A program made the translations under genes and the position numbers. From assembly GCA_947504185.1 (NCBI GenBank), contig CANNGJ010000004.1, positions 1-64,000 of the forward strand: DNA of 64,000 bases, in the 5' to 3' direction. Source of the DNA: an uncultured Tenacibaculum sp. (GTDB lineage Bacteria > Bacteroidota > Bacteroidia > Flavobacteriales > Flavobacteriaceae). Shown piece after piece: positions 41,050 to 52,611 of this stretch. The notes below the pieces were generated by a model. The model had not been told where the DNA came from. It searched no databases and saw nothing but the letters and a program-made list of their open reading frames with translations. Position 1 is the first letter of the stretch. Every line of letters begins with the position of its first letter.

Positions 41050-41598
41050 ATGGCTGAGTCGGTGATGAAGTGGTATGTAGTTAGAGCTGTTGGAGGTCAA
41101 GAGAATAAGGTAAAGACTTATATCGAGACTGAAATTGCTCGTTTTGGATTGTCTGATTATGTAAATCAAGTAATCGTTCCTACCGAGAAAGTAATTCAGG
41201 TAAGAAACGGTAAAAAAGTTAACAGAGAAAGAGTTTACTTTCCTGGTTACGTAATGATAGAAGCTAATTTAGCAGGTGAAGTTCCTCACGTAATAAAATC
41301 GGTAACAAACGTTATTGGTTTTTTAGGTGAAACAAAAGGAGGAGAGCCAGTACCAATGCGTAAATCAGAAGTAAACAGAATGTTAGGAAAGGTAGATGAG
41401 CTTTCTGTTAGCGATGAAAATATTGCAATTCCTTTTAATGTTGGAGAAACAGTAAAAGTAATTGATGGTCCTTTTAACGGATTCGATGGTACAATCGAAA
41501 AAGTAAATGAGGAGAAACGTAAGTTAGAAGTAATGGTAAAGATTTTCGGAAGAAAAACACCGCTAGAACTAAGTTACACACAAGTAGAGAAAATATAA
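41050..41598 (+). CDS. nusG: Transcription antitermination factor NusG
   Basis: RNA polymerase elongation factor of 182 residues. The NGN domain starts MKWYVVRAVGGQENKVKTYI, and the C-terminal KOW domain reads VKVIDGPFNGFDGTIEKVN. It links polymerase with ribosome or Rho. An inner ATG (MKWYV) five codons in is also possible, but relatives keep the longer start. Confidence 0.97.
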   Translation: MAESVMKWYVVRAVGGQENKVKTYIETEIARFGLSDYVNQVIVPTEKVIQVRNGKKVNRERVYFPGYVMIEANLAGEVPHVIKSVTNVIGFLGETKGGEPVPMRKSEVNRMLGKVDELSVSDENIAIPFNVGETVKVIDGPFNGFDGTIEKVNEEKRKLEVMVKIFGRKTPLELSYTQVEKI

Positions 41599-41665
41599 TT
41601 GTTACAACCTATATTTAGATATGTTTGAAGCTTCCATTTTAAACATATTGATTAAAACTTAAACA

Positions 41666-42103
41666 ATGGCAAAAGAAGTAAGTAAATTAGTTAAACTACA
41701 AGTTAGGGGAGGTGCTGCGAATCCGTCGCCACCAGTTGGACCCGCTTTAGGTGCTGCCGGTGTTAACATCATGGAGTTCTGTAAGCAATTTAATGCTCGT
41801 ACACAGGACAAACAAGGTAAAGTATTACCTGTTGTTATTACAGTTTATACAGACAAATCTTTCGAGTTTGTTGTAAAAACACCACCAGCTGCAGTACAAT
41901 TATTAGAAGCGGCCAAAATTAAGAAAGGTTCAGGAGAACCAAATAGGAAAAAAGTAGCGAAAGTTTCTTGGGATCAAATCAGAACAATTGCAGAAGACAA
42001 AATGGTAGATATGAATGCCTTTAAAGTTGAGTCTGCAATGAGAATGATCGCCGGAACTGCTCGTTCTATGGGATTAACAGTGACAGGTGATGCACCTGCT
42101 TAA
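41666..42103 (+). CDS. rplK: 50S ribosomal protein uL11
   Basis: Protein of 145 residues binding the GTPase-associated centre of 23S rRNA. Typical pieces are [33 protein letters not shown], and the C-terminal [14 protein letters not shown]. First gene of the rplKAJL cluster. Confidence 0.98.
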   Translation: MAKEVSKLVKLQVRGGAANPSPPVGPALGAAGVNIMEFCKQFNARTQDKQGKVLPVVITVYTDKSFEFVVKTPPAAVQLLEAAKIKKGSGEPNRKKVAKVSWDQIRTIAEDKMVDMNAFKVESAMRMIAGTARSMGLTVTGDAPA

Positions 42104-42123
42104 ACTTTAAAAGATATTTAGAA

Positions 42124-42813
42124 ATGGCAATTACTAGAAAGCAAAAAGAAGCTCGTGCTAAGATAGATAGCTCTAAAGTTTATAGCTTACAAGACGCATC
42201 AGCTTTAGTTAAGGAAATTACAACGGTAAAGTTTGACGCATCAGTTGATTTAGCAGTACGTTTAGGAGTAGATCCTCGTAAAGCAAATCAAATGGTACGT
42301 GGAGTTGTAACATTACCTCACGGAACAGGTAAAGATGTTAAAGTATTAGCATTAGTTACTCCAGATAAAGAAGCAGAAGCTAAAGAAGCTGGTGCTGATT
42401 ATGTTGGATTAGATGAGTACCTTCAAAAAATTAAAGGAGGATGGACTGACGTTGACGTTATTATTACTATGCCTAGTGTTATGGGTAAATTAGGTCCTTT
42501 AGGTCGTGTTTTAGGACCAAGAGGTTTAATGCCTAACCCAAAGACAGGTACAGTAACTATGGACGTAGCAAAAGCAGTTACAGAAGTAAAAGCTGGTAAG
42601 ATTGACTTTAAAGTTGATAAAACTGGTATCGTACATGCAGCTATTGGAAAAGTATCTTTTGATGCTCAAAAAATCCAAGAAAATGCTAACGAATTACTTC
42701 AAACGTTATTAAAATTAAAGCCAACAGCGGCAAAGGGAGCATATATTAAGAGTATTTTTATGTCTTCAACAATGAGTCCAAGTATTGCTGTAGAGGAAAA
42801 ATCTATATTGTAA
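42124..42813 (+). CDS. rplA: 50S ribosomal protein uL1
   Basis: Protein of 229 residues of the L1 stalk. Motifs: [40 protein letters not shown], and the C-terminal [14 protein letters not shown]. In other bacteria L1 represses its own mRNA; the leader here was not examined for that site. Confidence 0.98.
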   Translation: MAITRKQKEARAKIDSSKVYSLQDASALVKEITTVKFDASVDLAVRLGVDPRKANQMVRGVVTLPHGTGKDVKVLALVTPDKEAEAKEAGADYVGLDEYLQKIKGGWTDVDVIITMPSVMGKLGPLGRVLGPRGLMPNPKTGTVTMDVAKAVTEVKAGKIDFKVDKTGIVHAAIGKVSFDAQKIQENANELLQTLLKLKPTAAKGAYIKSIFMSSTMSPSIAVEEKSIL

Positions 42814-42834
42814 GGCAGTTAAAACTTATTCATT

Positions 42835-43350
42835 ATGACTAGAGAGGAAAAATCACAAGTAATACAAGATTTAACAGCACAGTTAGCAGATACAAGTACC
42901 ATCTATTTAGCAGATATTTCTGGTTTAGATGCTGTAACTACTTCTAACTTACGTAGAGCTTGTTTCAAAGCAAACGTACAATTGGCTGTTGTAAAGAACA
43001 CTATGCTTGCAAAAGCAATGGAAGCTTCTGATAAAGAGTTTGGAGAATTACAAGATGTATTAAAAGGCAATACTTCATTAATGATTGCTGAAGCTGCAAA
43101 TGCACCAGCAAAATTAATTAAGGAATTCCGTAAAAAATCTGACAAGCCTTTATTAAAAGGAGCTTTTGTAGAAGAAGCAGTTTATGTTGGAGATGAGCAA
43201 TTAGACGCTCTTGTTAACATTAAGTCTAGAGAAGAACTTATTGGAGACATTATCGGATTATTACAATCGCCTGCTAAGAACGTTATTTCAGCGTTACAAT
43301 CAGGAGGTCAAACACTTTCAGGTATCGTTAAAACTTTATCAGAAAAATAA
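42835..43350 (+). CDS. rplJ: 50S ribosomal protein uL10
   Basis: Protein of 171 residues that anchors the L7/L12 stalk. Typical start MTREEKSQVIQDLTAQLADT, then TSNLRRACFKANVQLAVVKN. Follows rplA by 21 nt, with no separate leader of the E. coli L10 type visible. Confidence 0.97.
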   Translation: MTREEKSQVIQDLTAQLADTSTIYLADISGLDAVTTSNLRRACFKANVQLAVVKNTMLAKAMEASDKEFGELQDVLKGNTSLMIAEAANAPAKLIKEFRKKSDKPLLKGAFVEEAVYVGDEQLDALVNIKSREELIGDIIGLLQSPAKNVISALQSGGQTLSGIVKTLSEK

Positions 43351-43400
43351 TTACGCGCACTAATAAACTAAAATAAATAAAATTTCAAAAAACAATTAAA

Positions 43401-43772
43401 ATGGCAGAATTAAAAGATTTCGCAGAGCAATTAGTTAACTTAACAGTAAAAGAAGTTAATGAATTAGCTACTATTTTAAAAGATGAGTATGGTATCGAGC
43501 CAGCTGCAGCAGCAGTAGCAGTAGCAGGACCAGCAGCAGGAGGAGATGCAGCAGAAGAGCAAACTGAATTTGATGTAATCTTAAAAGCAGCAGGTGCTTC
43601 TAAATTAGCAGTTGTAAAATTAGTTAAAGAATTAACTGGTTTAGGTTTAAAAGATGCTAAAGGTATCGTTGATAGTGCACCAGCACCAATCAAAGAAGGT
43701 GTAACTAAAGATGAGGCAGAAGGTCTTAAAAAATCTTTAGAAGAAGCTGGAGCTGAGGTAGAGCTTAAGTAA
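43401..43772 (+). CDS. rplL: 50S ribosomal protein bL12 (L7/L12)
   Basis: Protein of 123 residues. The N-terminal dimer domain is followed by an alanine-rich hinge (about 34-50), and the C-terminal factor-binding domain carries [20 protein letters not shown]. Last ribosomal gene before rpoB. Confidence 0.98.
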   Translation: MAELKDFAEQLVNLTVKEVNELATILKDEYGIEPAAAAVAVAGPAAGGDAAEEQTEFDVILKAAGASKLAVVKLVKELTGLGLKDAKGIVDSAPAPIKEGVTKDEAEGLKKSLEEAGAEVELK

Positions 43773-43809
43773 GCTATACTCCCGATTTAAAACGGGAAAA
43801 AACAATTAA

Positions 43810-43848
43810 GGTTTAGGTACTAGAAACGTAAGTTTTTAGTCCTAAACC
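43810..43848 (+). ncRNA. Long hairpin between rplL and rpoB
   Basis: GGTTTAGG/CCTAAACC and ACTAGAAAC/GTTTTTAGT stack (one bulged T, one wobble) into a 17-bp stem capped by GTAA, a GNRA-type tetraloop. A weak T-rich stretch follows. Other bacteria have an attenuator and RNase III site at this place, so a processing or partial termination role is likely. Confidence 0.65.
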
Positions 43849-43915
43849 ATTTTGTGTATATATTCGTTATTTATTTTTTGCAATTATTTTATTGTAAATT
43901 CACGATTATAAAGCG

Positions 43916-43998
43916 CTGATTTTAAATCAGTAAAAGCAATTTAAATTGCAGTATTGAAACTTTAAAGTTTCAAAAAATATATTTTTAATTTAAAAATA
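43916..43998. repeat. Series of four short palindromes before rpoB
   Basis: CTGATTT-T-AAATCAG (43916-43930), GCAATTTAAATTGC (43936-43949), GAAACTTTAAAGTTTC (43956-43971) and an A/T palindrome ATTTTTAA-T-TTAAAAAT (43981-43997) follow one another. The first three contain TTTAAA and their centres are about 20 bp apart. They occupy the last 90 bp before the rpoB start. Confidence 0.6.
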
Positions 43999-44007
43999 GC
44001 ATCTCTT

Positions 44008-47000
44008 TTGGCAACGATAAACACTACTGAAAGGATTAACTTCGCATCATCGAAATTAGGAGCTGATTATCCAGATTTTCTAGATATTCAGGTAAAATCT
44101 TTCCAAGATTTCTTCCAATTGCAAACTAAAGCTGATGAGCGAGGAGAAGAAGGTTTGTATAAAACCTTCATGGATAACTTTCCGATTACAGATACCCGTA
44201 ATCAATTTGTATTAGAATTTTTAGACTACTTTGTAGATCCACCAAGATATAGCATTCAAGAATGTATAGAAAGAGGGTTAACACATAGTGTTCCTTTAAA
44301 AGCTAGATTAAAGCTTTACTGTACAGATCCTGAACACGAAGATTTTGAAACAATCGTTCAAGACGTATATTTAGGTACAATTCCTTATATGACAAATTCT
44401 GGAACCTTCATTATTAATGGAGCAGAAAGAGTTGTGGTATCACAATTACACCGTTCACCAGGTGTATTCTTTGGGCAATCTTTCCACGCAAACGGTACTA
44501 AATTGTACTCTGCAAGGGTAATTCCTTTTAAAGGTTCTTGGATTGAATTTGCAACAGACATCAATCAGGTAATGTATGCCTACATTGATCGTAAGAAAAA
44601 ATTACCAGTAACAACGTTATTCAGAGCCATAGGTTTTGAAAGAGATAAAGATATTTTAGAAATCTTTGACTTAGCTGAAGAAATTAAAGTTTCTAAAGCA
44701 GGATTAAAGAAAGTATTAGGGCGTAAATTAGCAGCAAGAGTTTTAAAAACTTGGCATGAAGATTTCGTAGATGAGGATACTGGAGAAGTAGTATCTATTG
44801 AGCGTAACGAAATTGTTTTCGACCGTGATACAATCATAGAAAAAGAACATATTGATGAAATAATCGAAGCTGGAGCAAAAACTATCTTATTACATAAGGT
44901 AGATAATGACATGGCAGATTATGCAATCATTCACAATACATTACAAAAAGATCCTACGAACTCTGAAAAAGAAGCAGTAGAACATGTATATAGACAATTA
45001 CGTAATGCTGAACCGCCAGATGAGGAGACTGCAAGAGGAATTATTGAAAAATTATTTTTCTCTGAGCAACGTTACTCTTTAGGTGAAGTAGGACGTTTTA
45101 GAATGAATACTAAATTAGGTCTTAATGAAGATATAGACCAAAAAGTATTAACAAAACTAGATATCATTACTATTATCAAGTATTTAATTGAGTTAATCAA
45201 TTCTAAGGCTGAAGTAGATGATATCGATCACTTATCTAACCGTCGTGTAAGAACTGTTGGTGAACAATTAGCAGGTCAGTTTGGTGTTGGTTTAGCTCGT
45301 ATGGCACGTACTATTCGTGAAAGAATGAATGTTCGTGATAATGAAGTATTTACTCCGATTGACTTAATTAATGCGAAGACATTATCTTCTGTAATTAATT
45401 CATTCTTTGGTACCAACCAATTATCTCAGTTCATGGATCAAACGAATCCATTAGCAGAGATTACGCACAAGCGTCGTTTATCAGCTTTAGGACCTGGAGG
45501 TTTATCTAGAGAAAGAGCAGGATTCGAGGTTCGTGATGTTCACTATACACACTACGGTCGTTTATGTCCGATTGAAACACCAGAGGGGCCAAATATTGGT
45601 TTAATTTCTTCATTAGCAGTATTTGCTAAGGTGAACAATTTAGGATTTATCGAAACTCCTTATAAGAAAGTAGAAGAAGGTACTGTATTAGATCAGGAGC
45701 CTATTTACTTATCTGCAGAGGAGGAAGAAGGAATGAAGATTGCACAATCTAATTTAGATGTTGATGCTAAAGGTGCTTTTACAGCTGATAGAGTTATTGC
45801 TCGTGAAGAAGGAGATTTCCCAGTTGAAACTCCTCAAGCAATTAACTATATGGATGTTGCTCCTAACCAGATCGCATCTATTTCAGCATCATTAATTCCT
45901 TTCTTAGAACATGATGATGCCAACCGTGCGTTAATGGGATCGAACATGATGCGTCAAGCAGTTCCATTATTACGTCCAGAATCTCCAATTGTAGGTACAG
46001 GTTTAGAACGTAGAGTTGCAAAAGACTCTCGTATCTTAATCAATGCTGAAGGAGCAGGAGTTGTTGAGTACGTTGATGCAAATAAGATTACAATTAAATA
46101 TGATAGAACTGAAGACGAGCGTACAGTAAGCTTTGATTCTGATGATAAATCTTATAATTTAATTAAGTTTAGAAAAACCAACCAAGGAACAAATATTAAC
46201 TTAAAGCCAATTGTAAAAGTTGGAGATAGAGTTGAGGAAGGTCAAGTTCTTTGTGAAGGTTATGCAACACAAAAAGGAGAATTAGCTTTAGGTAGAAATA
46301 TGAAAGTAGCCTTTATGCCTTGGAAAGGGTATAACTTTGAGGATGCGATTGTAATTTCTGAAAAAGTTGTTCGCGAAGATATCTTTACTTCTATCCATAT
46401 AGATGAATATTCATTAGATGTTCGTGATACTAAATTAGGAGCTGAAGAATTAACAAACGATATTCCTAACGTTTCAGAAGAGGCTACTAAAGACTTAGAT
46501 GAAAACGGAATGATTCGTATTGGTGCAGAAGTAAATCCAGGTGATATCTTAATTGGTAAGATTACACCAAAAGGAGAATCTGATCCAACACCAGAAGAAA
46601 AATTATTACGTGCCATTTTTGGTGATAAAGCAGGTGATGTAAAAGATGCATCATTAAAAGCTTCTCCATCATTAAGAGGGGTAGTAATTAACAAGAAGTT
46701 ATTCAAACGTGCAGTAAAAGATAAAACTAAGCGTGCTCGCGATAAAGAAGCAATTGCAACTTTAGAAGCATCTTATGTTCATAAGTTTGAAAGCTTAAAA
46801 GACAGATTAATAGAAAAGTTATTCAACTTAATTGCTGGAAAAACTTCTCAAGGAGTATTTAACGATTTAGATGAAGAAGTATTACCAAAAGGTAAAAAAT
46901 TCACTCAAAAGATGTTAAACTCTGTTGATGATTTTACACACTTACACGGAACTTGGACTACTGATAAAGACTTAAATAAATTAGTTGTTGAATTAGTTCA

Positions 47001-47817
47001 CAACTATAAAATTAAAGTAAACGATTTACAAGGTTCTTTACGTCGTGAAAAGTTTACCATTTCTGTAGGTGACGAATTACCAGCAGGAATCTTAAAACTT
47101 GCTAAAATTTATGTTGCTAAAAAACGTAAGTTAAAAGTAGGAGATAAGATGGCAGGACGTCACGGTAACAAAGGTATTATTGCACGTATTGTACGTCAAG
47201 AAGATATGCCTTTCTTAGAAGACGGAACACCAGTAGATATTGTATTAAACCCACTAGGGGTACCATCTCGTATGAATATTGGTCAGATTTATGAAACTGT
47301 TCTTGGATGGGCAGGTCAAAAATTAGATCAAAAGTATGCAACACCAATTTTTGATGGAGCAAACATTAACGAGATTAATGCTTTAACAGACGAAGCAGGT
47401 ATTCCAAGATATGGTCATACATATTTATATGATGGAGGTACAGGTAAGCGTTTCGATCAACCAGCAACCGTTGGGGTAATTTATATGATTAAGTTAGGTC
47501 ACATGATTGAAGATAAAATGCACGCGCGTTCTATTGGTCCTTACTCATTAATTACACAACAACCATTAGGAGGTAAAGCTCAGTTTGGTGGTCAGCGTTT
47601 TGGAGAGATGGAAGTTTGGGCATTAGAGGCATATGGTGCATCTAGTATCTTAAGAGAAATCTTAACTGTAAAATCTGATGATGTATTAGGTAGAGCCAAA
47701 ACATACGAAAGTATTGTGAAAGGTGAAGCTATGCCAGAACCAGGGTTACCTGAATCATTTAACGTATTAATGCACGAACTGAAAGGTTTAGGATTAGACG
47801 TTAAATTAGAAGAATAA
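44008..47817 (+). CDS. rpoB: RNA polymerase subunit beta
   Basis: Catalytic beta subunit of RNA polymerase, 1269 residues, complete. Known blocks include the rifampicin region [21 protein letters not shown] and the following [11 protein letters not shown], and the C-terminal [20 protein letters not shown]. The start codon appears to be TTG at 44008 ([11 protein letters not shown] follows, aligned with ATG-started relatives by recall), which is unusual for so highly expressed a gene. A long hairpin and a series of palindromes lie upstream. Its likely operon is rplKAJL-rpoBC. Confidence 0.98.
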   Translation: MATINTTERINFASSKLGADYPDFLDIQVKSFQDFFQLQTKADERGEEGLYKTFMDNFPITDTRNQFVLEFLDYFVDPPRYSIQECIERGLTHSVPLKARLKLYCTDPEHEDFETIVQDVYLGTIPYMTNSGTFIINGAERVVVSQLHRSPGVFFGQSFHANGTKLYSARVIPFKGSWIEFATDINQVMYAYIDRKKKLPVTTLFRAIGFERDKDILEIFDLAEEIKVSKAGLKKVLGRKLAARVLKTWHEDFVDEDTGEVVSIERNEIVFDRDTIIEKEHIDEIIEAGAKTILLHKVDNDMADYAIIHNTLQKDPTNSEKEAVEHVYRQLRNAEPPDEETARGIIEKLFFSEQRYSLGEVGRFRMNTKLGLNEDIDQKVLTKLDIITIIKYLIELINSKAEVDDIDHLSNRRVRTVGEQLAGQFGVGLARMARTIRERMNVRDNEVFTPIDLINAKTLSSVINSFFGTNQLSQFMDQTNPLAEITHKRRLSALGPGGLSRERAGFEVRDVHYTHYGRLCPIETPEGPNIGLISSLAVFAKVNNLGFIETPYKKVEEGTVLDQEPIYLSAEEEEGMKIAQSNLDVDAKGAFTADRVIAREEGDFPVETPQAINYMDVAPNQIASISASLIPFLEHDDANRALMGSNMMRQAVPLLRPESPIVGTGLERRVAKDSRILINAEGAGVVEYVDANKITIKYDRTEDERTVSFDSDDKSYNLIKFRKTNQGTNINLKPIVKVGDRVEEGQVLCEGYATQKGELALGRNMKVAFMPWKGYNFEDAIVISEKVVREDIFTSIHIDEYSLDVRDTKLGAEELTNDIPNVSEEATKDLDENGMIRIGAEVNPGDILIGKITPKGESDPTPEEKLLRAIFGDKAGDVKDASLKASPSLRGVVINKKLFKRAVKDKTKRARDKEAIATLEASYVHKFESLKDRLIEKLFNLIAGKTSQGVFNDLDEEVLPKGKKFTQKMLNSVDDFTHLHGTWTTDKDLNKLVVELVHNYKIKVNDLQGSLRREKFTISVGDELPAGILKLAKIYVAKKRKLKVGDKMAGRHGNKGIIARIVRQEDMPFLEDGTPVDIVLNPLGVPSRMNIGQIYETVLGWAGQKLDQKYATPIFDGANINEINALTDEAGIPRYGHTYLYDGGTGKRFDQPATVGVIYMIKLGHMIEDKMHARSIGPYSLITQQPLGGKAQFGGQRFGEMEVWALEAYGASSILREILTVKSDDVLGRAKTYESIVKGEAMPEPGLPESFNVLMHELKGLGLDVKLEE

Positions 47818-47830
47818 TAAACAGTGAAAT

Positions 47831-47893
47831 ATCATTAGGTAGAGTTTTTCTACCTAATGATAAATCATTTTAAATATACGTCTCTTTAGAGAC
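47831..47893 (+). other. Two hairpins between rpoB and rpoC
   Basis: A perfect 13-bp stem ATCATTAGGTAGA/TCTACCTAATGAT (47831-47861) is followed by GTCTCT-TT-AGAGAC (47880-47893) and a T-rich end. Neither is a clear terminator, since rpoC must be transcribed from upstream. They are candidates for RNA processing or tuning of the rpoB:rpoC ratio. Confidence 0.55.
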
Positions 47894-47922
47894 AAATTTT
47901 TAATTCGAATCCATTACTTATT

Positions 47923-50900
47923 ATGGCAAGAAAAAACGAAAAATACACTGTTAAGAAGTTTAACAAAATCTCAATTGGTTTAGCATCACCTGAATCTATT
48001 TTAGAGGCTTCAAGAGGTGAGGTTTTAAAACCTGAAACTATAAACTACCGTACTCATAAACCTGAGCGTGACGGATTATTTTGTGAAAGAATATTCGGTC
48101 CTGTAAAAGATTATGAATGTGCGTGTGGTAAATATAAACGTATCCGTTATAAGGGTATTGTTTGTGATCGATGTGGTGTAGAAGTTACAGAGAAAAAAGT
48201 ACGTAGAGATAGAGTTGGTCACATTAACTTAGTAGTACCTGTAGCACATATTTGGTATTTTAGATCGTTACCTAACAAAATGGGATACCTTTTAGGGTTA
48301 CCATCTAAGAAGTTAGATATGATTATTTACTACGAACGTTATGTAGTAATTCAACCAGGTATCGCTAAAAACGGTGAAGGAGAACCATTACAAAAAATGG
48401 ACTTCTTAACTGAAGAAGAATATTTAGATATTGCTGAGGAATTACCTCAAGACAATCAATATTTAGATGATACAGATCCTAACAAGTTTATCGCTAAAAT
48501 GGGAGCTGAGTGTTTAATTGATTTATTAGAAAGAATCGATTTAGATACCTTGTCATTTGAATTACGTCACAAAGCAAATACTGAAACTTCTAAGCAACGT
48601 AAAAACGAAGCATTAAAGCGTTTAAATGTTGTTGAAGCATTCAGAGATTCTCAAAAGAATAGAGAAAACAATCCAGAGTGGATGATAATGAAAGCAGTTC
48701 CGGTGATTCCACCAGAATTACGTCCATTAGTTCCATTAGATGGTGGTCGTTTCGCTACCTCTGATTTAAATGATTTATACCGTCGTGTAATTATCCGTAA
48801 CAACCGTTTAAAGAGATTAATGGAGATTAAAGCTCCTGAAGTTATCTTACGTAACGAAAAGCGTATGTTACAAGAATCAGTAGATTCATTATTTGATAAC
48901 ACACGTAAATCATCAGCAGTAAAAACAGAATCTAACCGTCCATTAAAATCATTATCTGATAGTTTAAAAGGTAAACAAGGACGTTTCCGTCAAAACTTAT
49001 TAGGTAAGCGTGTTGATTATTCTGCACGTTCGGTAATTGTTGTTGGACCAGAGTTAAAATTATTTGAATGTGGATTGCCAAAAGATATGGCAGCAGAATT
49101 ATACAAGCCTTTCGTTATTCGTAAGTTAATTGAAAGAGGTATTGTTAAAACTGTAAAATCTGCAAAGAAGATTATAGATAGAAAAGAGCCAGTTGTTTGG
49201 GATATTTTAGAAAACGTAATTAAAGGACATCCAGTTTTATTAAACCGTGCCCCTACGTTACACCGTTTAGGTATCCAAGCATTCCAACCAAAATTAATTG
49301 AAGGAAAAGCAATTAGATTACATCCACTTGCATGTTCTGCCTTCAATGCCGATTTTGATGGGGATCAAATGGCGGTTCACTTACCATTAGGACCTGAAGC
49401 TATTTTAGAAGCTCAGTTATTAATGTTAGGATCGCACAATATCTTAAACCCTGCAAATGGTGCGCCTATTACGGTACCATCTCAGGATATGGTATTAGGT
49501 CTTTATTATATGACAAAAGAAAGAAAGTCAACTCCAGAAGTACCTGTAAAAGGTGAAGGATTAACTTTCTATTCTCCAGAAGAGGTAATTATTGCCTTAA
49601 ATGAAGAAAGAGTAGACTTAAATGCAGGTATTAAAGTTCGTACACATGATGTAGTTGATGGAGAGGCTGTAACTAGAATTATAGAAACTACAGTTGGTAG
49701 AGTTTTATTTAACGAAAAAGTACCTAAAGCTGCCGGTTATATTAATGAAGTTTTAACTAAAAAGTCATTAAGAGGTATTATTGGTAATATTTTAAAAGTT
49801 ACTGATATTCCTGCAATAGGAAATTTCTTAGATGAAATTAAAAACATGGGATATAGATACGCTTTCGAAGGAGGTTTATCATTCTCATTAGGAGATATCA
49901 TTATTCCAGCTGAAAAACAATCAATGATTGCTGAAGCAAATAAGGAAGTAGATGGTATTGTTGCTAACTATAACATGGGTATGTTAACGCAAAAAGAGCG
50001 TTATAACCAGGTAATTGATGTTTGGGGATCTACCAACAACAGATTAACTGAATTATCTATGAAGCGTTTACGTGAAGACCAACAAGGATTTAACTCAGTA
50101 TTTATGATGTTAGATTCTGGAGCACGTGGATCGAAAGAGCAAATTCGTCAGTTAACAGGTATGCGTGGATTAATGGCAAAACCTAAAAAATCGACTGCAG
50201 GTGGTGGAGAAATTATTGAAAACCCGATTTTATCTAACTTTAAGGAAGGATTATCGATTTTAGAATACTTTATCTCAACACACGGTGCTCGTAAAGGTTT
50301 AGCAGATACGGCATTAAAAACTGCCGATGCAGGTTATTTAACTCGTCGTTTAGTTGATGTATCTCAAGATGTAATCGTAAACGAAGTAGACTGTGGTACA
50401 TTAAGAGGTTTAGATGTTGCACCATTAAAGAAAAATGATGAAATCGTTGAATCTTTAAGCGATAGAATTTCAGGTCGTACAGCATTACATAATGTATTCG
50501 TACCAAATTCTGAAGAATTATTAGTTGCATCTGGTGAATTAATTACGCCAGTTTTAGCAGAGAAGATTCAAGCATCAGGTATCGATAAAGTTGAAGTTCG
50601 TTCAGCATTGACATGTGAATCTGAAAGAGGAATATGTGAAAAATGTTACGGTCAATCTTTATCAACAGGTAAAAAAGTTCAAAGAGGTGAAGCAGTTGGT
50701 GTAATCGCAGCACAATCTATTGGAGAGCCTGGTACACAGTTAACATTACGTACATTCCACGTTGGTGGGGTAGCAGGTAACATTTCTGAAGATAACAAGC
50801 TAATCGCTAAATTCGACGGTAACGTTAAGATTGAAGATTTGCGTACTGTAATGGGGAAAGATAAAGAAGGTAAAGAAATTGAAATCGTTATCTCTCGTAC

Positions 50901-52194
50901 AGCTGAAATAAAAATTACTGATAAGAAAACAGATATTACATTAAGTACTAACATTATTCCTTATGGTTCTATTATTTTCGATAAGAAAAGAAAGACGATT
51001 AAGAAAGGTGATGCAGTATGTCAATGGGATCCATTTAACGGAGTTATTGTTTCTGAGTTTGGAGGAAGAGTTAAGTTCGACAATTTAGAACAAGGTATTA
51101 ATTACTCTGTTGAAATTGATGAGCAAACTGGTTTCCAAGAAATGGTAATGATCGATTCTAAAAACAAGAAAATCATTGCTTCATTAATTATTGAAGATGC
51201 TGATGGTAATGCTTTACGTTCGTATAGTTTACCAGTAGGAGCTCATTTAATGGTAAATGATGGAGATAAAGTTGAATCAGGTCATACTTTAGTTAAGATT
51301 CCACGTAAGTCTGGTAAAGCAGGAGATATTACAGGAGGTTTACCACGTGTAACAGAATTGTTTGAAGCACGTAACCCATCTAACCCAGCAGTAGTTGCTG
51401 CTATTGATGGAGTTGTATCTTTCGGTAAAATTAAGCGTGGTAATCGTGAGATTATTATTGAGTCTAAGACAGGAGAAATTAGAAAATACTTAGTTAAGTT
51501 ATCTAATCAAATCTTAGTTCAAGAAAATGATTTCATTAAAGCAGGTATGCCGTTATCAGATGGAGCAATTACTCCTATTGATATCTTAAATATTCAAGGA
51601 CCTTCTGCAGTACAACAATACTTAGTAAACGAAATTCAAGAAGTTTATCGTTTACAAGGTGTAAAAATTAACGACAAGCATTTCGAAGTAGTAGTACGTC
51701 AAATGATGCGTAAAGTTAGAATTATTGATTCTGGTGATACACTATTCTTAGAGAATCAATTAGCTCATAAGAACGACTTTATTAAAGGAAACGATGCTAT
51801 CTACGGAATGAAAGTTGTTGAAAACTCTGGAGATTCTGAGAACTTAAAAGAAGGGCAAATTATTTCAGCTCGTCAATTAAGAGATGAAAATTCATTATTA
51901 CGTAGATCAGATAAGAATTTAGTAGAAGCACGTGATGCTCAACCAGCAACAGCTGAGCAAGTATTACAAGGTATTACTAGAGCTTCGTTACAAACGAAAT
52001 CATTTATCTCGGCTGCGTCATTCCAGGAAACTACTAAAGTATTAAATGAAGCCGCTGTAAATGGTAAAGTTGATACATTAGAAGGATTAAAAGAAAATGT
52101 AATTGTAGGTAAAAGAATACCAGCAGGTACAGGAATGAGATCTTACGATCATCAAATTGTAGGACCTAGAGATGAAATGGAACAAAGTTTATAA
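47923..52194 (+). CDS. rpoC: RNA polymerase subunit beta'
   Basis: Catalytic beta' subunit, 1423 residues, complete. The N-terminal zinc site is CACGKYKR and CDRCG, the catalytic magnesium loop is [15 protein letters not shown], the second zinc site includes [13 protein letters not shown], and the trigger-loop region and FHVGGVAG follow. It pairs with RpoB to form the polymerase core. A strong terminator closes the operon. Confidence 0.99.
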   Translation: MARKNEKYTVKKFNKISIGLASPESILEASRGEVLKPETINYRTHKPERDGLFCERIFGPVKDYECACGKYKRIRYKGIVCDRCGVEVTEKKVRRDRVGHINLVVPVAHIWYFRSLPNKMGYLLGLPSKKLDMIIYYERYVVIQPGIAKNGEGEPLQKMDFLTEEEYLDIAEELPQDNQYLDDTDPNKFIAKMGAECLIDLLERIDLDTLSFELRHKANTETSKQRKNEALKRLNVVEAFRDSQKNRENNPEWMIMKAVPVIPPELRPLVPLDGGRFATSDLNDLYRRVIIRNNRLKRLMEIKAPEVILRNEKRMLQESVDSLFDNTRKSSAVKTESNRPLKSLSDSLKGKQGRFRQNLLGKRVDYSARSVIVVGPELKLFECGLPKDMAAELYKPFVIRKLIERGIVKTVKSAKKIIDRKEPVVWDILENVIKGHPVLLNRAPTLHRLGIQAFQPKLIEGKAIRLHPLACSAFNADFDGDQMAVHLPLGPEAILEAQLLMLGSHNILNPANGAPITVPSQDMVLGLYYMTKERKSTPEVPVKGEGLTFYSPEEVIIALNEERVDLNAGIKVRTHDVVDGEAVTRIIETTVGRVLFNEKVPKAAGYINEVLTKKSLRGIIGNILKVTDIPAIGNFLDEIKNMGYRYAFEGGLSFSLGDIIIPAEKQSMIAEANKEVDGIVANYNMGMLTQKERYNQVIDVWGSTNNRLTELSMKRLREDQQGFNSVFMMLDSGARGSKEQIRQLTGMRGLMAKPKKSTAGGGEIIENPILSNFKEGLSILEYFISTHGARKGLADTALKTADAGYLTRRLVDVSQDVIVNEVDCGTLRGLDVAPLKKNDEIVESLSDRISGRTALHNVFVPNSEELLVASGELITPVLAEKIQASGIDKVEVRSALTCESERGICEKCYGQSLSTGKKVQRGEAVGVIAAQSIGEPGTQLTLRTFHVGGVAGNISEDNKLIAKFDGNVKIEDLRTVMGKDKEGKEIEIVISRTAEIKITDKKTDITLSTNIIPYGSIIFDKKRKTIKKGDAVCQWDPFNGVIVSEFGGRVKFDNLEQGINYSVEIDEQTGFQEMVMIDSKNKKIIASLIIEDADGNALRSYSLPVGAHLMVNDGDKVESGHTLVKIPRKSGKAGDITGGLPRVTELFEARNPSNPAVVAAIDGVVSFGKIKRGNREIIIESKTGEIRKYLVKLSNQILVQENDFIKAGMPLSDGAITPIDILNIQGPSAVQQYLVNEIQEVYRLQGVKINDKHFEVVVRQMMRKVRIIDSGDTLFLENQLAHKNDFIKGNDAIYGMKVVENSGDSENLKEGQIISARQLRDENSLLRRSDKNLVEARDAQPATAEQVLQGITRASLQTKSFISAASFQETTKVLNEAAVNGKVDTLEGLKENVIVGKRIPAGTGMRSYDHQIVGPRDEMEQSL

Positions 52195-52204
52195 TTTCTA
52201 AGAT

Positions 52205-52237
52205 AAGACCTCTAAATTTTTAGAGGTCTTTCTTTTT
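52205..52237 (+). terminator. Terminator of the rpl-rpoBC operon
   Basis: AAGACCTCTAAA pairs with TTTAGAGGTCTT around a two- to three-base loop, then TCTTTTT. It lies 11 nt after the rpoC stop. Confidence 0.92.
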
Positions 52238-52249
52238 AAATTCATATCA

Positions 52250-52558
52250 ATGGAAGATAAAAAAGACCCACAATTAAATATCGAATTAGATCAAGATATT
52301 GCTGAAGGAACTTATAGTAACCTAGCAATTATCAATCATTCGGTATCAGAATTTATTGTTGATTTTATTAACATTATGCCAGGAGTACCAAAGGCTAAAG
52401 TAAAATCAAGAATTATTTTAACACCACAACATGCTAAAAGACTAACAAAAGCATTAGCAGAGAATGTTCGTAAATTCGAGCAAACTCATGGTGAAATAAA
52501 AGATTACGAGCAAGTACCTATTCCAATGAATTTTGGAGGAACTACAGGAGAAGCTTAA
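52250..52558 (+). CDS. DUF3467 domain protein
   Basis: Protein of 102 residues with the DUF3467 pattern: GTYSNLAIINHSVSEFIVDF, followed by KSRIILTPQHAKRLTKAL. Small and cytosolic with an acidic start. Conserved in Bacteroidetes downstream of rpoC (recall); function unknown. It is flanked by terminators on both sides, so it needs its own promoter or read-through from rpoC. Confidence 0.85.
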   Translation: MEDKKDPQLNIELDQDIAEGTYSNLAIINHSVSEFIVDFINIMPGVPKAKVKSRIILTPQHAKRLTKALAENVRKFEQTHGEIKDYEQVPIPMNFGGTTGEA

Positions 52559-52562
52559 AAAT

Positions 52563-52590
52563 AAAAAACGTCTATTATAGACGTTTTTTT
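52563..52590. terminator. Terminator between DUF3467 and fnr-like genes
   Basis: AAAAAACGTCTA-TTA-TAGACGTTTTTTT. Long A and T runs on both sides mean it can end both the plus-strand DUF3467 and the minus-strand regulator transcripts. Confidence 0.9.
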
Positions 52591-52611
52591 ATGCTTACTA
52601 TTTAAGTTTAA

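Noticed and set aside
43385..43693. 102-codon frame opposite rplL
   Set aside because: Shadow caused by the alanine-rich hinge of L7/L12.
43916..43930. CTGATTTTAAATCAG as a fourth Fnr-type box before rpoB
   Set aside because: The spacer between TGAT and ATCA is five bases, not four, and no -7 box lies at the fixed distance.
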